A DNA stretch of 64,000 nucleotides. Source: an uncultured Sinobacteraceae bacterium. GTDB lineage: Bacteria; Pseudomonadota; Gammaproteobacteria; Nevskiales; Nevskiaceae. Both the position numbers and the translations under genes were made by a program. The stretch's first letter is position 1. Every line of letters starts with the position of its first letter. The notes under the pieces are model-generated. The model was not told where the DNA came from. It saw only the letters and a program-made list of their open reading frames with translations, and did not search any database. Shown here piece by piece: positions 16,302-25,974 of this stretch. The DNA is taken from NCBI GenBank assembly GCA_903822975.1, contig CAIJRD010000010.1, positions 124,001 through 188,000 on the forward strand, given 5' to 3'.

Positions 16302-19001
16302 ATGATGAAAAAAAGGCGCCCGACCATCGAGGCAGCCGACGGGCCGTCTACGCGATATAAGCCCGTTACCGCTTCCAACAGCCAGCGCGTCTTGCGCGAG
16401 GGAATCCTTGCCAGAGTATTTTCTCCCTCTGCCCCCGCCATCGTTGTGTTGCAGGCGCCTGCCGGACACGGCAAATCCACCGTCTTACGCCAGATTCGCG
16501 ATGAATGTGAAGCGCACCAGATTCGGTGCGCCTGGCTCAATCTCGACGAAGGCGACAACGACGGCCGGCGTCACTCGACCCATCTCCAACGTCTGCTGCG
16601 CGAGCTGTATCGGGATGCGGCCCACGCCAAAGAGGCGCCTGATGCGACCAGCGTGCAGCAGCAATCCCATGCGGACTGGTTTGTCGAGGTGCTCGACCGT
16701 GACGAGTCGCCGGTCGCACTGATCGTCGACGAATTCGAGGTCTTGACCGATCGGACCGTGCTGGGCTTCTGGCGCGATTTACTGCTCAAGCTGCCGCAGC
16801 ACGTGCAGGTGTTCATCGCCGCCCGCGTCTCGCCGGACATCGGCATTCCTCGGCTGACCGTTTCGGATCGCATCCTGGTGCTGACATCGCGGGACCTCTG
16901 CTTTTCCGAAGAAGAAGTCCGCAGCTTCTTCCACGCGCACGAGTCCGAGCCGACCGCGGCCAGCGATATCCAGGCCATTCACCGCTGCACCGAAGGTTGG
17001 CCCGCGGCGATTCAACTGTTTCGGCTGGGCATGTCACGGATGTCGCCTGCCGAGGTGTTGAAAGGCGTGGATCAATTCCGCCCGCGAGAGCTGGCGGATT
17101 ACCTCACCGAGTGTGTGCTCGATGGGCTGTCAAACGACGTGCGGAATTTTCTAGAGCGAACCAGCATCCTCAACCGGATGAATGCGCAGATCTGCAACGC
17201 GCTGACCGGTCGCTCGGATTCGCAAAATCTGCTGGTCCGGCTGGAAAAGCTCGGTCTTTTCGTCAATGCCGTCGACGAAGCGCACCTGTGGTTCCGTTAT
17301 CACAGCCTGTTTGCCAGTCAGCTGCGAGAGCAGCTGCTCACCGACGACCCCATCCGATTCCGGCTCCTCAATCGGCAAGCTGCTGGGTGGTTCTACGAAC
17401 AGCAAATCTTTGATGACGCCATGCACCATGCCGTCGCCGCGAACGACCTGTTGTTCGCCGCAGACATCCTCGAGGCATGGTCGGAGCGCTTGGTCTCGAA
17501 TGGCGAGCTGTCGATCGCCGAACGCTGGTACGACTGCCTGCCGATCGACGAGGTCAAGCGCCGCCCACTCCTACAACGACGACTGGCCTGGGCGCTGGCG
17601 TTCCTCAGACAGCAAGGCAAGCTCGCCGAGCTTCTGCATACCGGCGATGACCGACTACAAGACGACGTAGCGGGGGAGGAGCTCCCGATGCGCGCCATCG
17701 TGGCCATCTGTGCCGACGATATGGCGCGAGCGTTCGAAACGATCTCGCGGGTTCAGGTAGAGACTGGACCGCGCGACCGGTTCACCGGCTTCGAACTCTC
17801 TGCGGCGGCCAACCTGGATGGTTTTCGCAACATCGTCATCGGCGACTTTGAACAAGCCGGCCTGCGGCTCGCCGCCGCTCAGGCTCTGAATCAGCAGGGT
17901 CGAGCCTTCTTCAGCGAGGGATACACCGCCAGCGTCAGAGGACTGTTGCAGTTTCTAAAAGGACGCACAGCGGAGGCCATGGAGCATCTGCAAGCGGCCC
18001 TCGCAGCACAACGCCGAGCACTCGACGTACCGTTCGCGACCGCCCCACTGGCCTGCTGTTACCTGTGGACCCTGTACGAAAGCAACCGGCTCGACGATGT
18101 GCTGAAGACGTTCGTCGCCTACCGCGAGATGGTATTGACCTGTGCGATCCCAGACCTCTTTGCCGTCGGCATGCTGTCGACCCTGCGCGCCTATCGGCTG
18201 CAGGATCGAGACGACGACTTGACCGCTCTTCTTTTCGAAGCAGAGGTCATCGCACAACAGAACGGCTGGCCTAGAATCGTCGCGGCCATACGCCGCGAGC
18301 GCAGCGCCAAAGCCCCTGTGCCGAAGCGCGTCGCGGCTACAGGCGCATCGGCCGGGAAGCCCATGGATGTACCGGCCTCCTGGCTCTCCTTCGAAGAGTT
18401 ATTTTCAGCCCGCCGTCTCGAGCCTGTTCGGCTGGCGATCAAGCAGGAGCGGTATAGCGAAGCATTGAAGGAGCTGACGAGACTTTCGTCCCTGCGGCCC
18501 GACTGCGCGCTGTTCAACACGCGGCTAGGCGTCTGCAAAGCACTCCTGTTACAAGGCCGAGGACTGAAAAATCCCGCCGCAAGGCAGTTCGCTTCGACGC
18601 TGCGCACAGCATTCGAGAGTCAGTACAGCCGCGCCATTCTGGACGAGGGGAGCGCCATCGCGGCTTTGCTCGACGAGTATCTGGACTCCACTCGCTCCCA
18701 AGCCCTGTCGCCACTTCGGAACTTCGCTGTCGACCTAAAAGCCGCGCTATCGCCATCGCCCACATCCACCGAAACCGCGAATGCGTCCGCGCAGATCGAT
18801 ATCAGTCAATTCAGCGAACGCGAGAAAGAGATCGTGGAGTGCCTGAGCCAGAGAATGTCCAATCGAGAGATTGCGGACAGCGCGCATATCTCTGCAAACA
18901 CGGTGAAATTCCACCTCAAGAAAATCTTCGCAAAGCTTGGCGTGAGGCGCAGGATTGAGGCGTATTCGGCCCTGATAGGTTTGAAGCGGCCCACCGCATG
19001 A
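16302..19001 (+). CDS. MalT-like LuxR family ATP-dependent regulator (LAL)
   Basis: An 899-residue STAND-type transcription activator. The N-terminal NTPase has Walker A APAGHGKST (52-60) and Walker B VALIVDEFE (138-146). A long helical repeat (TPR-like) region fills the middle. The C-terminal LuxR helix-turn-helix (about 830-890) reads FSEREKEIVECLSQRMSNREIADSAHISANTVKFHLKKIF. It is divergent from the monooxygenase/PQQ operon and so probably its activator. In MalT-like proteins an inducer binds the repeat region and drives ATP-dependent oligomerisation. Start: two ATGs at 16302 and 16305. AGGAGA lies a rather long 15 bases upstream. Confidence 0.9.
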   Translation: MMKKRRPTIEAADGPSTRYKPVTASNSQRVLREGILARVFSPSAPAIVVLQAPAGHGKSTVLRQIRDECEAHQIRCAWLNLDEGDNDGRRHSTHLQRLLRELYRDAAHAKEAPDATSVQQQSHADWFVEVLDRDESPVALIVDEFEVLTDRTVLGFWRDLLLKLPQHVQVFIAARVSPDIGIPRLTVSDRILVLTSRDLCFSEEEVRSFFHAHESEPTAASDIQAIHRCTEGWPAAIQLFRLGMSRMSPAEVLKGVDQFRPRELADYLTECVLDGLSNDVRNFLERTSILNRMNAQICNALTGRSDSQNLLVRLEKLGLFVNAVDEAHLWFRYHSLFASQLREQLLTDDPIRFRLLNRQAAGWFYEQQIFDDAMHHAVAANDLLFAADILEAWSERLVSNGELSIAERWYDCLPIDEVKRRPLLQRRLAWALAFLRQQGKLAELLHTGDDRLQDDVAGEELPMRAIVAICADDMARAFETISRVQVETGPRDRFTGFELSAAANLDGFRNIVIGDFEQAGLRLAAAQALNQQGRAFFSEGYTASVRGLLQFLKGRTAEAMEHLQAALAAQRRALDVPFATAPLACCYLWTLYESNRLDDVLKTFVAYREMVLTCAIPDLFAVGMLSTLRAYRLQDRDDDLTALLFEAEVIAQQNGWPRIVAAIRRERSAKAPVPKRVAATGASAGKPMDVPASWLSFEELFSARRLEPVRLAIKQERYSEALKELTRLSSLRPDCALFNTRLGVCKALLLQGRGLKNPAARQFASTLRTAFESQYSRAILDEGSAIAALLDEYLDSTRSQALSPLRNFAVDLKAALSPSPTSTETANASAQIDISQFSEREKEIVECLSQRMSNREIADSAHISANTVKFHLKKIFAKLGVRRRIEAYSALIGLKRPTA

Positions 19002-19490
19002 GTTGCCGCGATCGCTGAAAAGCACGCTGCGATGGAGTTGATCTGCTTGCTGATGATGCACAATATAGATTATGTGAAGTACCGAGGCCGACGAACGGTA
19101 AGCAAGATGTCGGCAATGCATCAATGATGTTCATCGCACGCTTGGACTCGATTTAGCATTGAACTCGCTGGCTAATCCTGCGGATGAACTTACGAGAAAT
19201 CGCATCGTCGCGGGAATCCAGTCGTGCGCCGGAGGAATACCGCAAGTTGCCCGGAGTGAACTCGCGAAGCTGAACGCCAGATCTCCGTCTGATCGGAAAT
19301 CGCGAGCGCGTCCCAAAACCTCCACGCCCAGAAAGCCGATTGAAGTTTCCAGCGAGGACGCCGCGACAGTTCCTTTGTAGAACTGACTGTGATATTATGG
19401 AGTAACATCAGTGATATCCCTCGCCTGGGTCGTTTCGAGCCTGCCTCAATTACCGTGCGTCGGAGTTTCACGCACCCAACCGCAGCCAAA
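19002..19490. other. Gap of about 490 bases, no secure gene
   Basis: A plus-strand frame at 19159-19380 and an in-frame extension of the next gene (from a GTG at 19389) show no recognisable motif. Nothing else is evident. Confidence 0.45.
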
Positions 19491-19940
19491 ATGAAAATTC
19501 TCGCTACCGTTCAGGAAGGTCAGTTCGGCAACGATCAGATCAAAGCGCTGGAGGCAACGCTCCGACGCAACTATGCAGAACACGTTAGCGCCACACGGGT
19601 GACCGTGATCTGGTGCGTCATTCCGAAGGGACAGGCGTTCACCAATTACCAGCGTTCGCAGTCATCTCTGGTCAGCATGGAATGCGTGGTCGGATTTCCG
19701 CAGGACCGGCGGGTGACATTGCTTCAAGCCTGCGAACGCGATTGGACGGCGATCACTGGTCAAAACTCGGATCAGGTGATGCTGTCGCTCATCGAAGCCG
19801 ATGTATTCAATAACGTTCTCGATGGCAATCGCTTACGCCTTTCGAAGGCCGGAAACCTGAAGCTTCAGTGGCACATGTTGACCAGCCTGCTGCGCTCGAA
19901 ACTGGGCAAGGGATATCTGAGCTTTCGCCCTAATCTTTAA
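19491..19940 (+). CDS. Probable tautomerase-superfamily protein lacking Pro1
   Basis: A 149-residue protein. The layout (N-terminal beta strand KILATVQEGQF, a long helix, then RVTVIWCVIPKGQAF) resembles a 4-oxalocrotonate tautomerase/cis-CaaD-like unit, but the residue after the initiator Met is Lys, not the catalytic Pro1. It lies 16 bases before a clear tautomerase gene on the same strand, so the two may form a heteromer. No good ribosome binding site precedes the ATG at 19491. An alternative GTG start at 19389 adds 34 residues without family character. The assignment is tentative. Confidence 0.5.
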   Translation: MKILATVQEGQFGNDQIKALEATLRRNYAEHVSATRVTVIWCVIPKGQAFTNYQRSQSSLVSMECVVGFPQDRRVTLLQACERDWTAITGQNSDQVMLSLIEADVFNNVLDGNRLRLSKAGNLKLQWHMLTSLLRSKLGKGYLSFRPNL

Positions 19941-19956
19941 TGATCGGAGCACGACC

Positions 19957-20343
19957 ATGCCGCTCTATACCCTCGCCAGCCGAAAACCACTTTCAGCCGC
20001 CGTCTGCAAAGAGGTTGCCGATCTTGTGACGGATGCTCACTGCCAGATCACCGGCGCACCAGCGGAGTTCGTCAACGTCGTCTTCATGCATGGCCACGAC
20101 TTGCGCGATGGCAATCTCATCGGCGTGATCGGCAACGTGCGCAGTGGTGGGAATCGCAGTGAGGATGTCCTGAAGCGCCTTCGGCAACGCGTTCAAACCG
20201 GAGTGGCCGCAAAGGCGAATGTCGCCGTTGAGAAAGTCTCCGTGCGGCTCATCGGCGTACCCTCACGGTGGGTGATGGAAGGTGGCGAAATCATGCCGGA
20301 GCCTGGTGCAGAAGCGGCGTGGCTTGATCGCGCAAAAGCTTGA
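19957..20343 (+). CDS. Tautomerase family protein (cis-CaaD/MSAD-like size)
   Basis: A 128-residue tautomerase-superfamily enzyme. Pro1 would be exposed after Met removal (MPLYTLASRKPLS), followed by KEVADLVTDAHCQITGAPAEFVNVVF, typical of the two-betaalphabeta, about 130-residue members such as cis-3-chloroacrylate dehalogenase or malonate semialdehyde decarboxylase. The substrate is unknown. GGAG about 9 bases upstream supports the ATG. It is probably cotranscribed with the upstream tautomerase-like gene (16-base gap). Confidence 0.8.
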   Translation: MPLYTLASRKPLSAAVCKEVADLVTDAHCQITGAPAEFVNVVFMHGHDLRDGNLIGVIGNVRSGGNRSEDVLKRLRQRVQTGVAAKANVAVEKVSVRLIGVPSRWVMEGGEIMPEPGAEAAWLDRAKA

Positions 20344-20550
20344 TCACACGCCATTGGTGATCTGCAATGCCGCTTCACGTCGCTGCTGACTTTCCGGAAA
20401 CGTCTTCTATTGTTTTTGTAGCACTGCGGCGCGAAGGCTACCCGACGAGTAGCTTCGAAGCATCGGATCAAAATCAAGCGCGTCGTCTCGTAATTCCGTC
20501 GTCACCTACAATTAGTCGTCGACTGGTCTAGTTAGAACGACATTACGAGT

Positions 20551-20592
20551 GGCATGCCAACACTCGGGATCAGTTCGAGCTGTTGGCATGCC
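20551..20592. terminator. Strong hairpin between convergent genes
   Basis: GGCATGCCAACA (20551-20562) and TGTTGGCATGCC (20581-20592) form a perfect 12-base stem. Inside it, CTCG and CGAG extend pairing past a one-base bulge. It lies between the tautomerase gene (plus) and the MAPEG gene (minus). No T-run follows, so it may work as a bidirectional factor-assisted terminator. Confidence 0.55.
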
Positions 20593-20609
20593 GTGCCACA
20601 TCGCTGCCC

Positions 20610-21014
20610 CTAGGCCAGCAGCTTCCAGACCATATAAAGAATCAGCGCCACCTGCGTCAGAAAGAACGTCGCCCGCAACAGGATCAGCACGAACGAAGTT
20701 CCGATCAGGTGCACCACGCTCTGCGCGATGCGCGCGTACAACACATAAGCCGCCACGGCATCCACCACCGCGCTCTTCTGCATCAGCGCCGCAATCAACA
20801 CCACTGCCGCGAACAGCGGAAAGTTCTCCAGGCAGTTCAGATGGGCGCCCTTGGCGCGCTGCAGGATGCCCGGATCGTCGCTTGCCTTGCCCCGCTCCCA
20901 GTGGCTGATCGGCTTACGGCCGCTGAGCGCGATCGGCACGCGGTAAGTGGCATAAGACAGGGCCAGCAGCAGGGCCCAGACGATGTACAGCAGCACCGCG
21001 GTAAATCCGGTCAT
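20610..21014 (-). CDS. MAPEG family membrane protein
   Basis: A 134-residue four-helix membrane protein of the MAPEG superfamily (microsomal glutathione transferase/eicosanoid enzymes). Helices lie at about residues 5-25, 60-80, 84-108 and 112-132. The conserved AHLNCLENFPLFAAVV segment after helix 1 is the family signature (Asn/Glu of the glutathione site). Bacterial members are mostly uncharacterised, and glutathione-dependent detoxification is the usual guess. A second, divergent MAPEG gene is at 47076-47483. Confidence 0.85.
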   Translation of the reverse strand: MTGFTAVLLYIVWALLLALSYATYRVPIALSGRKPISHWERGKASDDPGILQRAKGAHLNCLENFPLFAAVVLIAALMQKSAVVDAVAAYVLYARIAQSVVHLIGTSFVLILLRATFFLTQVALILYMVWKLLA

Positions 21015-21406
21015 CGAAGCTTTTCTCCCATTGTTATTGAGCGCTTAAACGTGGTGCGGCCGAAATGAGCCGCCCACATGCCTTTGTCACATCCACATCC
21101 AGTTCCTGTGTACGCATGAAGCCGCGTTTAGGACGCAGCCTCTGAGCATCCAGAATTCGGATCGGACTTTCAGGGAGAAGCGGATTGTCGATGCTCGCGC
21201 GAAATCGAGCTGCGCTATTCACGTCCCGATCGCGCACGGCCTGACGAGGGTGTATCGCCCGTTACTCGATGGGTATGCTTAGAAGCAGCGCGCAACGACT
21301 CGCGAACGATCGATCACCTTGCCGGGCAATCGGGCGTGATTCTTCACAAGCGACCACTTGGTTAATGATCGATCACTGCTCAGTTGCGAAGATCAGCCGA
21401 TATCGA
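21015..21406. other. Intergenic stretch of about 390 bases
   Basis: No gene is seen. It contains two direct copies of GATCGATCAC about 60 bases apart (near 21308 and 21367) of unknown meaning, plus the promoter region of the MAPEG gene. Confidence 0.4.
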
Positions 21407-22483
21407 TCAGATCGATGCCGATGGATATGTGATGTAGCCCTCTGGCCCCTGCGAGTACCAAGTCTTGGGATCGTCTGAGTTCAGCGCGATGCCTTCCGCG
21501 AAGCGATGCGGCAGGTCGGGATTCGCCAAGAACTTCCGGCCGTAGGTAATGGCATCGGCTGCACCCGCCGCGAGTGCGGCTTGGCCGCGTGCCAGATCGT
21601 AATCCGAATTCAGCACCAGCACGCCGCTGAATGCTTTTCGAATCAGCGGAGCCACCGCCGGGCGATCGGATTTTCCGAAAGTGCCGTTCGGACCCGGCTC
21701 GCGTAGCTCCAAAAATGCGATGCCGAGTGCATTGAGCACCTGGGCTGCGGCAGGAAACAGCGCGGCCTGATCGCTATCATCCACACCCTGCGAATCGCCG
21801 TTGGGCGACAGACGCACTGCGGTGCGCTCTGCACCCACTGTCGCAATCAAGGCCTCAGTCACTTCGCGCAGCAGCCTGATCCGGTTTTCGATCGAACCGC
21901 CGTAAGCATCGGTACGGTGGTTGCTCCCATCGCGCAGGAACTGGTCGATCAGGTATCCATTGGCTGCGTGCAACTGCACGCCGTCGAAGCCCGCGTCGAT
22001 GGCGTTGCGGGCCGCGGTCACATAGTCACCGATCAATCGAGGAATCTCTTTGAGATCCAGCGGCCGTGCTTCGACATACGGCTGCTTGCCTTCATACGTG
22101 TGCGCGCTGCCGGGTGCTGTGGTGGCACTCGCAGAGATCGGTTGAACCCCGTGCAGCGACGGATGCACGATGCGTCCCATATGCCAGAGCTGCGCGAAAA
22201 TCCGGCCACCGGCTGCATGTACGGCGTCCGTCACGATCTTCCAGTGCGCAACGTGTTCCGGTCCCCACAGGCCGCCGGCGTAGGGCCATCCGCTGCCTTC
22301 GACACTGATTCCGGTTGCTTCCGAAATGATCAAGCCCGCCGACGCGCGCTGCGCGTAGTAGGTCGCCATCAGGTCCGTCGGCACATGGTCTCGCGTACCG
22401 CGTCCGCGAGTCAGTGGCGCCATCCAAATGCGATTCGGGCAGCGGAGCGTACCGATCTTGATCGGGTCAAATAACGAGGGCAT
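21407..22483 (-). CDS. Old Yellow Enzyme family ene-reductase
   Basis: A 358-residue FMN-dependent NAD(P)H:flavin oxidoreductase of the NemA/alkene reductase class. It begins LFDPIKIGTLRCPNRIWMAPLTRGRG. It carries the substrate-binding pair His172 and Asn175 and the proton-donor Tyr177 in LHAANGYLIDQFLRDGSNHRTDAYGG. The C-terminal FMN phosphate region includes ITYGRKFLANPDLP. It reduces activated C=C bonds of enals, enones or nitro compounds in the cytoplasm. It is monocistronic and of normal length. No local TetR-type (NemR-like) operator is seen. Confidence 0.93.
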   Translation of the reverse strand: MPSLFDPIKIGTLRCPNRIWMAPLTRGRGTRDHVPTDLMATYYAQRASAGLIISEATGISVEGSGWPYAGGLWGPEHVAHWKIVTDAVHAAGGRIFAQLWHMGRIVHPSLHGVQPISASATTAPGSAHTYEGKQPYVEARPLDLKEIPRLIGDYVTAARNAIDAGFDGVQLHAANGYLIDQFLRDGSNHRTDAYGGSIENRIRLLREVTEALIATVGAERTAVRLSPNGDSQGVDDSDQAALFPAAAQVLNALGIAFLELREPGPNGTFGKSDRPAVAPLIRKAFSGVLVLNSDYDLARGQAALAAGAADAITYGRKFLANPDLPHRFAEGIALNSDDPKTWYSQGPEGYITYPSASI

Positions 22484-22849
22484 CGAAAGTTTTCTCAGTG
22501 GGTTGTGTCGAATATACAGGCGAGTGAACTGCCCTCAGTTTAATGATTGATTTCGTTCTGATGTACAAACTTCTCGTCATAGCAAGTTAGCCAACATAAA
22601 ACATTCTGCGCGAGCGCCCTTCCCTCTTGTTCAGATGTTCGAGTCATGTGCGGCCTCGGACCATCGTCATCACCAATTAGATGACCGAAAACGGCGAGCC
22701 CGCTCGCGGCATAGGTTCTAAAGTCCGCTCACGTTTTCTAGCAAGCGAAGCCACGAGCATCGCGGCTGAACTTCTGTTCAGAGTTGGATCTGAACGATTG
22801 CGCCACTGGCAAGAATCGGCAAACCCAAAAAAGTGAAGGGTCTGTGATC
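22484..22849. other. AT-richer divergent intergenic region
   Basis: It separates the ene-reductase from the 2OG-Fe(II) oxygenase. Base composition falls compared with the left side. No gene or clear palindrome is seen. An in-frame ATG at 22784 could extend the oxygenase. Confidence 0.4.
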
Positions 22850-23557
22850 GTGACCGACAAGAACCGAATGAATGCGATCGACTGGGTACGAATTGAAGAG
22901 ACCCTTAACTCGTATGGTTGCGCGAGGATCGATCGCCTTTTGAGTGACGACGAATGCAACGCGCTGGTCAGCATGTATGCGCAAGACGAGCGCTACCGCA
23001 GTCGTGTCGTGATGAGTCGGCACGGTTTCGGCAGCGGCGAATATAAGTATTTCAACTATCCGTTACCGGACGTTGTTGCTGATCTGCGCGCGGCCGCGTA
23101 TCGATATCTGGCTCCCATTGCCAATCGCTGGAACAATGCTATGGGTCTGGAAACACGCTATCCAGCAACGCACGATGCGTACATTGAAACTTGCCACGCC
23201 GCAGGCCAGCGTCGTCCGACCCCGCTGCTCCTCGAATATGGAGCAGGCGACTTTAACTGCCTTCATCAAGACCTATACGGGGAACAGGCATTCCCTCTTC
23301 AAGTCGCAATTCTATTATCGGAACCCCAGCGCGATTTTACCGGCGGCGAGTTTGTACTCACCGAACAACGGCCACGCATGCAGTCGCGTGTCGAGGTCGT
23401 ACCCTTGCACAGGGGAGATGCTGTGATTTTCGCCGTGAATAGCCGACCCGTGAATGGAAAGCGCGGCGTCTATCGGGTGAATCTTCGTCACGGCGTCAGT
23501 CGCCTGCGTTCGGGGAAGAGACACACGCTCGGCATCATCTTGCATGATGCGATCTAG
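22850..23557 (+). CDS. 2-oxoglutarate/Fe(II)-dependent oxygenase
   Basis: A 235-residue double-stranded beta-helix dioxygenase. The HxD half of the iron triad is His139-x-Asp141 in CLHQDLYG. The distal His is most likely in NLRHGVS (His214), followed by basic residues fit for 2-oxoglutarate. GGEFVLTEQRP and RGDAVIFAVNSRPV are the usual strands between. The substrate is unknown, though the fold resembles prolyl-hydroxylase-like members. The GTG at 22850 is preferred because GAAGGG lies 9 bases upstream. The ATG at 22784 would add 22 residues. It is composed of lower-GC sequence, like the next two genes, and stands at the left edge of a possible island. Confidence 0.78.
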   Translation: MTDKNRMNAIDWVRIEETLNSYGCARIDRLLSDDECNALVSMYAQDERYRSRVVMSRHGFGSGEYKYFNYPLPDVVADLRAAAYRYLAPIANRWNNAMGLETRYPATHDAYIETCHAAGQRRPTPLLLEYGAGDFNCLHQDLYGEQAFPLQVAILLSEPQRDFTGGEFVLTEQRPRMQSRVEVVPLHRGDAVIFAVNSRPVNGKRGVYRVNLRHGVSRLRSGKRHTLGIILHDAI

Positions 23558-23627
23558 ATAATTGCCATCGCTTTCGCGATGGCGCTGGACGCTGACTGGT
23601 TCGGGTCGTGCCGGAGGTTGTCGTTCA

Positions 23628-23665
23628 TCAATGTCTGCTTTGTGCCAGAAGCGGACTGTCGGACG
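23628..23665. repeat. Fragment resembling a widespread intergenic repeat
   Basis: The stretch around TGCTTTGTGCCAGAAGCGGA looks like a short repeated sequence that I recall from many proteobacterial genomes, where it gives spurious SALCQKRT or FWHKADI peptides. It lies between the oxygenase gene and the GHKL/PRTase operon. This is recognition from memory only. Confidence 0.3.
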
Positions 23666-23704
23666 CACTCTGGTCGTAATCGCCAATGCCCCGGCTCCTG
23701 CGGT

Positions 23705-25966
23705 CTATTTGCCGCAAAGCAGCTGAAGGAGCCTTCCGGGTTGAGATCTGCCAAGGACCTCCCACTGCTCGTCGGAAAGTTTAGGCGCGGGGAGCTTTTG
23801 TAGCGCGATCTCTACAACCATCTGGAATAGAAGCGCCTCCTGATCTCTTTCCTTCGACGAATCACGTTGGGCCAGTTCGTTGACGAGGCTACGCCGTCTC
23901 TCCTCCGACTCATCCCTCCAGCACTGTAGCTCCCGCCGATGTGCTCCGCGCATCAATGCCAAACGCAGAACCACGTCAGTAAATGTTGCTCCGATGTAGT
24001 CGGTTGGCTCAAGTATGGCGAGATGTGGATAACCAAAATGTAGGCCGGATGGCACAACGCGAAGATGCTGGATGCTCGAGAGGACACTCGCCAAGACATC
24101 CGCAGGAGTTGTTCTCTCGTGGTCAAGGAAGATCGAGTTTTGTGTCATTGACGGCGCTGCGCCATTACTGGGATACCACAGTGCATTTTCGGTTAGCCCG
24201 TTGCTGGCTTTAGAATCGGCTAGAACGCGACGTCGCTCGGAAATGGTGCACGCGAGGTCCTCTGGAAGATCCAAGGTCTCTGCGAGATGCTCAAGCGCGA
24301 TGGCCTCCTTGCACCAGGGGCAGTCCTGCTCCTGCCAATCGGGCAAATGAAATGTCTCGATGGCCGAAAGCACATGTTGCCGGTCTTGCTGACCCGCTCG
24401 ATAGCGTAGATTCCGTCCTCGTATGGCCCACTCCTTCTGGGTGGGGGGACGCGCGACACCGACTAAATAGTGAATGCGACCCTGATATATCTCCCGTAGG
24501 TTCTTTTGATACGCCATCAACGTACCACCCGTCGTCGATACGTCATCGAGTATCAGGATGAAGTCATCGACGCCGGCGGCTTCGAAGGGCGCGCGCGACC
24601 AGCTTTCCTCGAGCGCTGAAAGTTGCCCGTGAACGATCAGTGGGGGTTTGGATCCAAAATGCTTTTCAAAATGCCCCATGGCGAAATCGGCCATATGACT
24701 GGCTGCCTCATGGGGCGGGATCACTATCGCAGTAGGAACAGCCTTATGAACATCAAGACACCGACTAAATCTCTCGCGGAATCTCTCGACATCTAGCATC
24801 TTGGCTACATCGAGATACACAGCATGGTGGCGAAGCTTGATGCCATTAGCGTCAGTGGCGTTGCGATGGACCGAAATTGAGCTGGATCCTCTATAGGAAT
24901 CAACGAAGTCCTTAGCAGAATTGATTCCAATTTTTTTCTCTTGGTCCGCCTTATCTAAGCCGACAAACTGCTCGACAACATGCAGGGGGAAGTAGGTATG
25001 TGGATCGATCTCGACAATAGTGGATCCCGGACGTGGCTCCAGATGCGACTCGAACGTTTCTCCATCTAGTCCTTCGGACAAGTCACACAAACAACTGATA
25101 TCGCAGCCTTTGTCCAGCTTATAGATCGAAACAAAATCGAAGCTCGATTGATCGAGGCCAGCTGACGCAATGTCTGCTCTGAGACGACGGAGACTGGCGC
25201 CACTCATCACGGTGCTAACAACGAACAAAACCCGTCGCTGACCCCGCCGGCTCAGATGCCTAAGTACCAGTCGCGTATCAGACGAAACATCCAGCGTGCC
25301 GTCTTGATAGCAGGTCAGCATGTCGAAGTCCGATGGCCCACGGGAGGGCTCATGGAGGCTGAGAAGTCGAAGCGTGTTCAATGCTATAGAAGAAATAGAC
25401 CACGTATCCGTAAGAAGCGCAGCAGCACCTCTCATGTATGGGAGAAGCCAGAAAGAGATCACATCAATCTGATGTCGTCCCATCTGAACGTTCCCGACTC
25501 TTAGGAATACGTTGCAGTACTGCTTTGATGGCGACCGGTAGTGAATGTTTCCCTTGGAAGGGAACATCGCGCTAGATCGACGCACGAATTCTCGAAGCTC
25601 TTCGGCTCTAAGCCAGTCGATGAACAACGTCCGTTGATCTTCATCGGCCAGCAGCCCAGGCGCGGAACCTAGATTTCCCGTCAGGCCGACGACGAGGTCG
25701 CGCAGATAAAGAAGGTGAACGCTCGCGCGCGGCGCTCGCTCAGCATGCAACGGGGACAAATGCCCCTTCGCCCAAGTTTCTACATCCCCATCAGGCGGCC
25801 GGCTGTTAAGTCGTACTACGATCACTTCAGCGGATGCCAACTGATCTGGAGCTTCCGCGTAATTCTGGTCGGCAAGGTCCGCCGGGGACTCGAAGTCTGC
25901 CAGATCAACCAGCATGACCTTGAGCTCTTCGTCTTGGAGTGGCCAGCGGGAGACGAAATGGCGCAC
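23705..25966 (-). CDS. Large protein with two phosphoribosyltransferase-like loops
   Basis: A 753-residue protein of unknown function. Two segments have the strand-loop form of type I phosphoribosyltransferase PRPP-binding sites: RVLFVVSTVMSGASL (245-259), which lacks the acidic pair and is probably degenerate, and FILILDDVSTTGGTL (469-483), which has the full Asp-Asp and TTGGT loop. CPWC (549-552) and CDISCLC (288-294) may bind a metal. The start is GTG 8 bases after the GHKL gene stop, or an ATG at 25915 behind AAGG. The tight spacing and shared strand say it acts with the GHKL ATPase. GC is visibly lower than in neighbours, which suggests transfer. A conflict or defence role is inference. 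Confidence 0.72.
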   Translation of the reverse strand: MRHFVSRWPLQDEELKVMLVDLADFESPADLADQNYAEAPDQLASAEVIVVRLNSRPPDGDVETWAKGHLSPLHAERAPRASVHLLYLRDLVVGLTGNLGSAPGLLADEDQRTLFIDWLRAEELREFVRRSSAMFPSKGNIHYRSPSKQYCNVFLRVGNVQMGRHQIDVISFWLLPYMRGAAALLTDTWSISSIALNTLRLLSLHEPSRGPSDFDMLTCYQDGTLDVSSDTRLVLRHLSRRGQRRVLFVVSTVMSGASLRRLRADIASAGLDQSSFDFVSIYKLDKGCDISCLCDLSEGLDGETFESHLEPRPGSTIVEIDPHTYFPLHVVEQFVGLDKADQEKKIGINSAKDFVDSYRGSSSISVHRNATDANGIKLRHHAVYLDVAKMLDVERFRERFSRCLDVHKAVPTAIVIPPHEAASHMADFAMGHFEKHFGSKPPLIVHGQLSALEESWSRAPFEAAGVDDFILILDDVSTTGGTLMAYQKNLREIYQGRIHYLVGVARPPTQKEWAIRGRNLRYRAGQQDRQHVLSAIETFHLPDWQEQDCPWCKEAIALEHLAETLDLPEDLACTISERRRVLADSKASNGLTENALWYPSNGAAPSMTQNSIFLDHERTTPADVLASVLSSIQHLRVVPSGLHFGYPHLAILEPTDYIGATFTDVVLRLALMRGAHRRELQCWRDESEERRRSLVNELAQRDSSKERDQEALLFQMVVEIALQKLPAPKLSDEQWEVLGRSQPGRLLQLLCGK

Positions 25967-25974
25967 GGTGGTAC

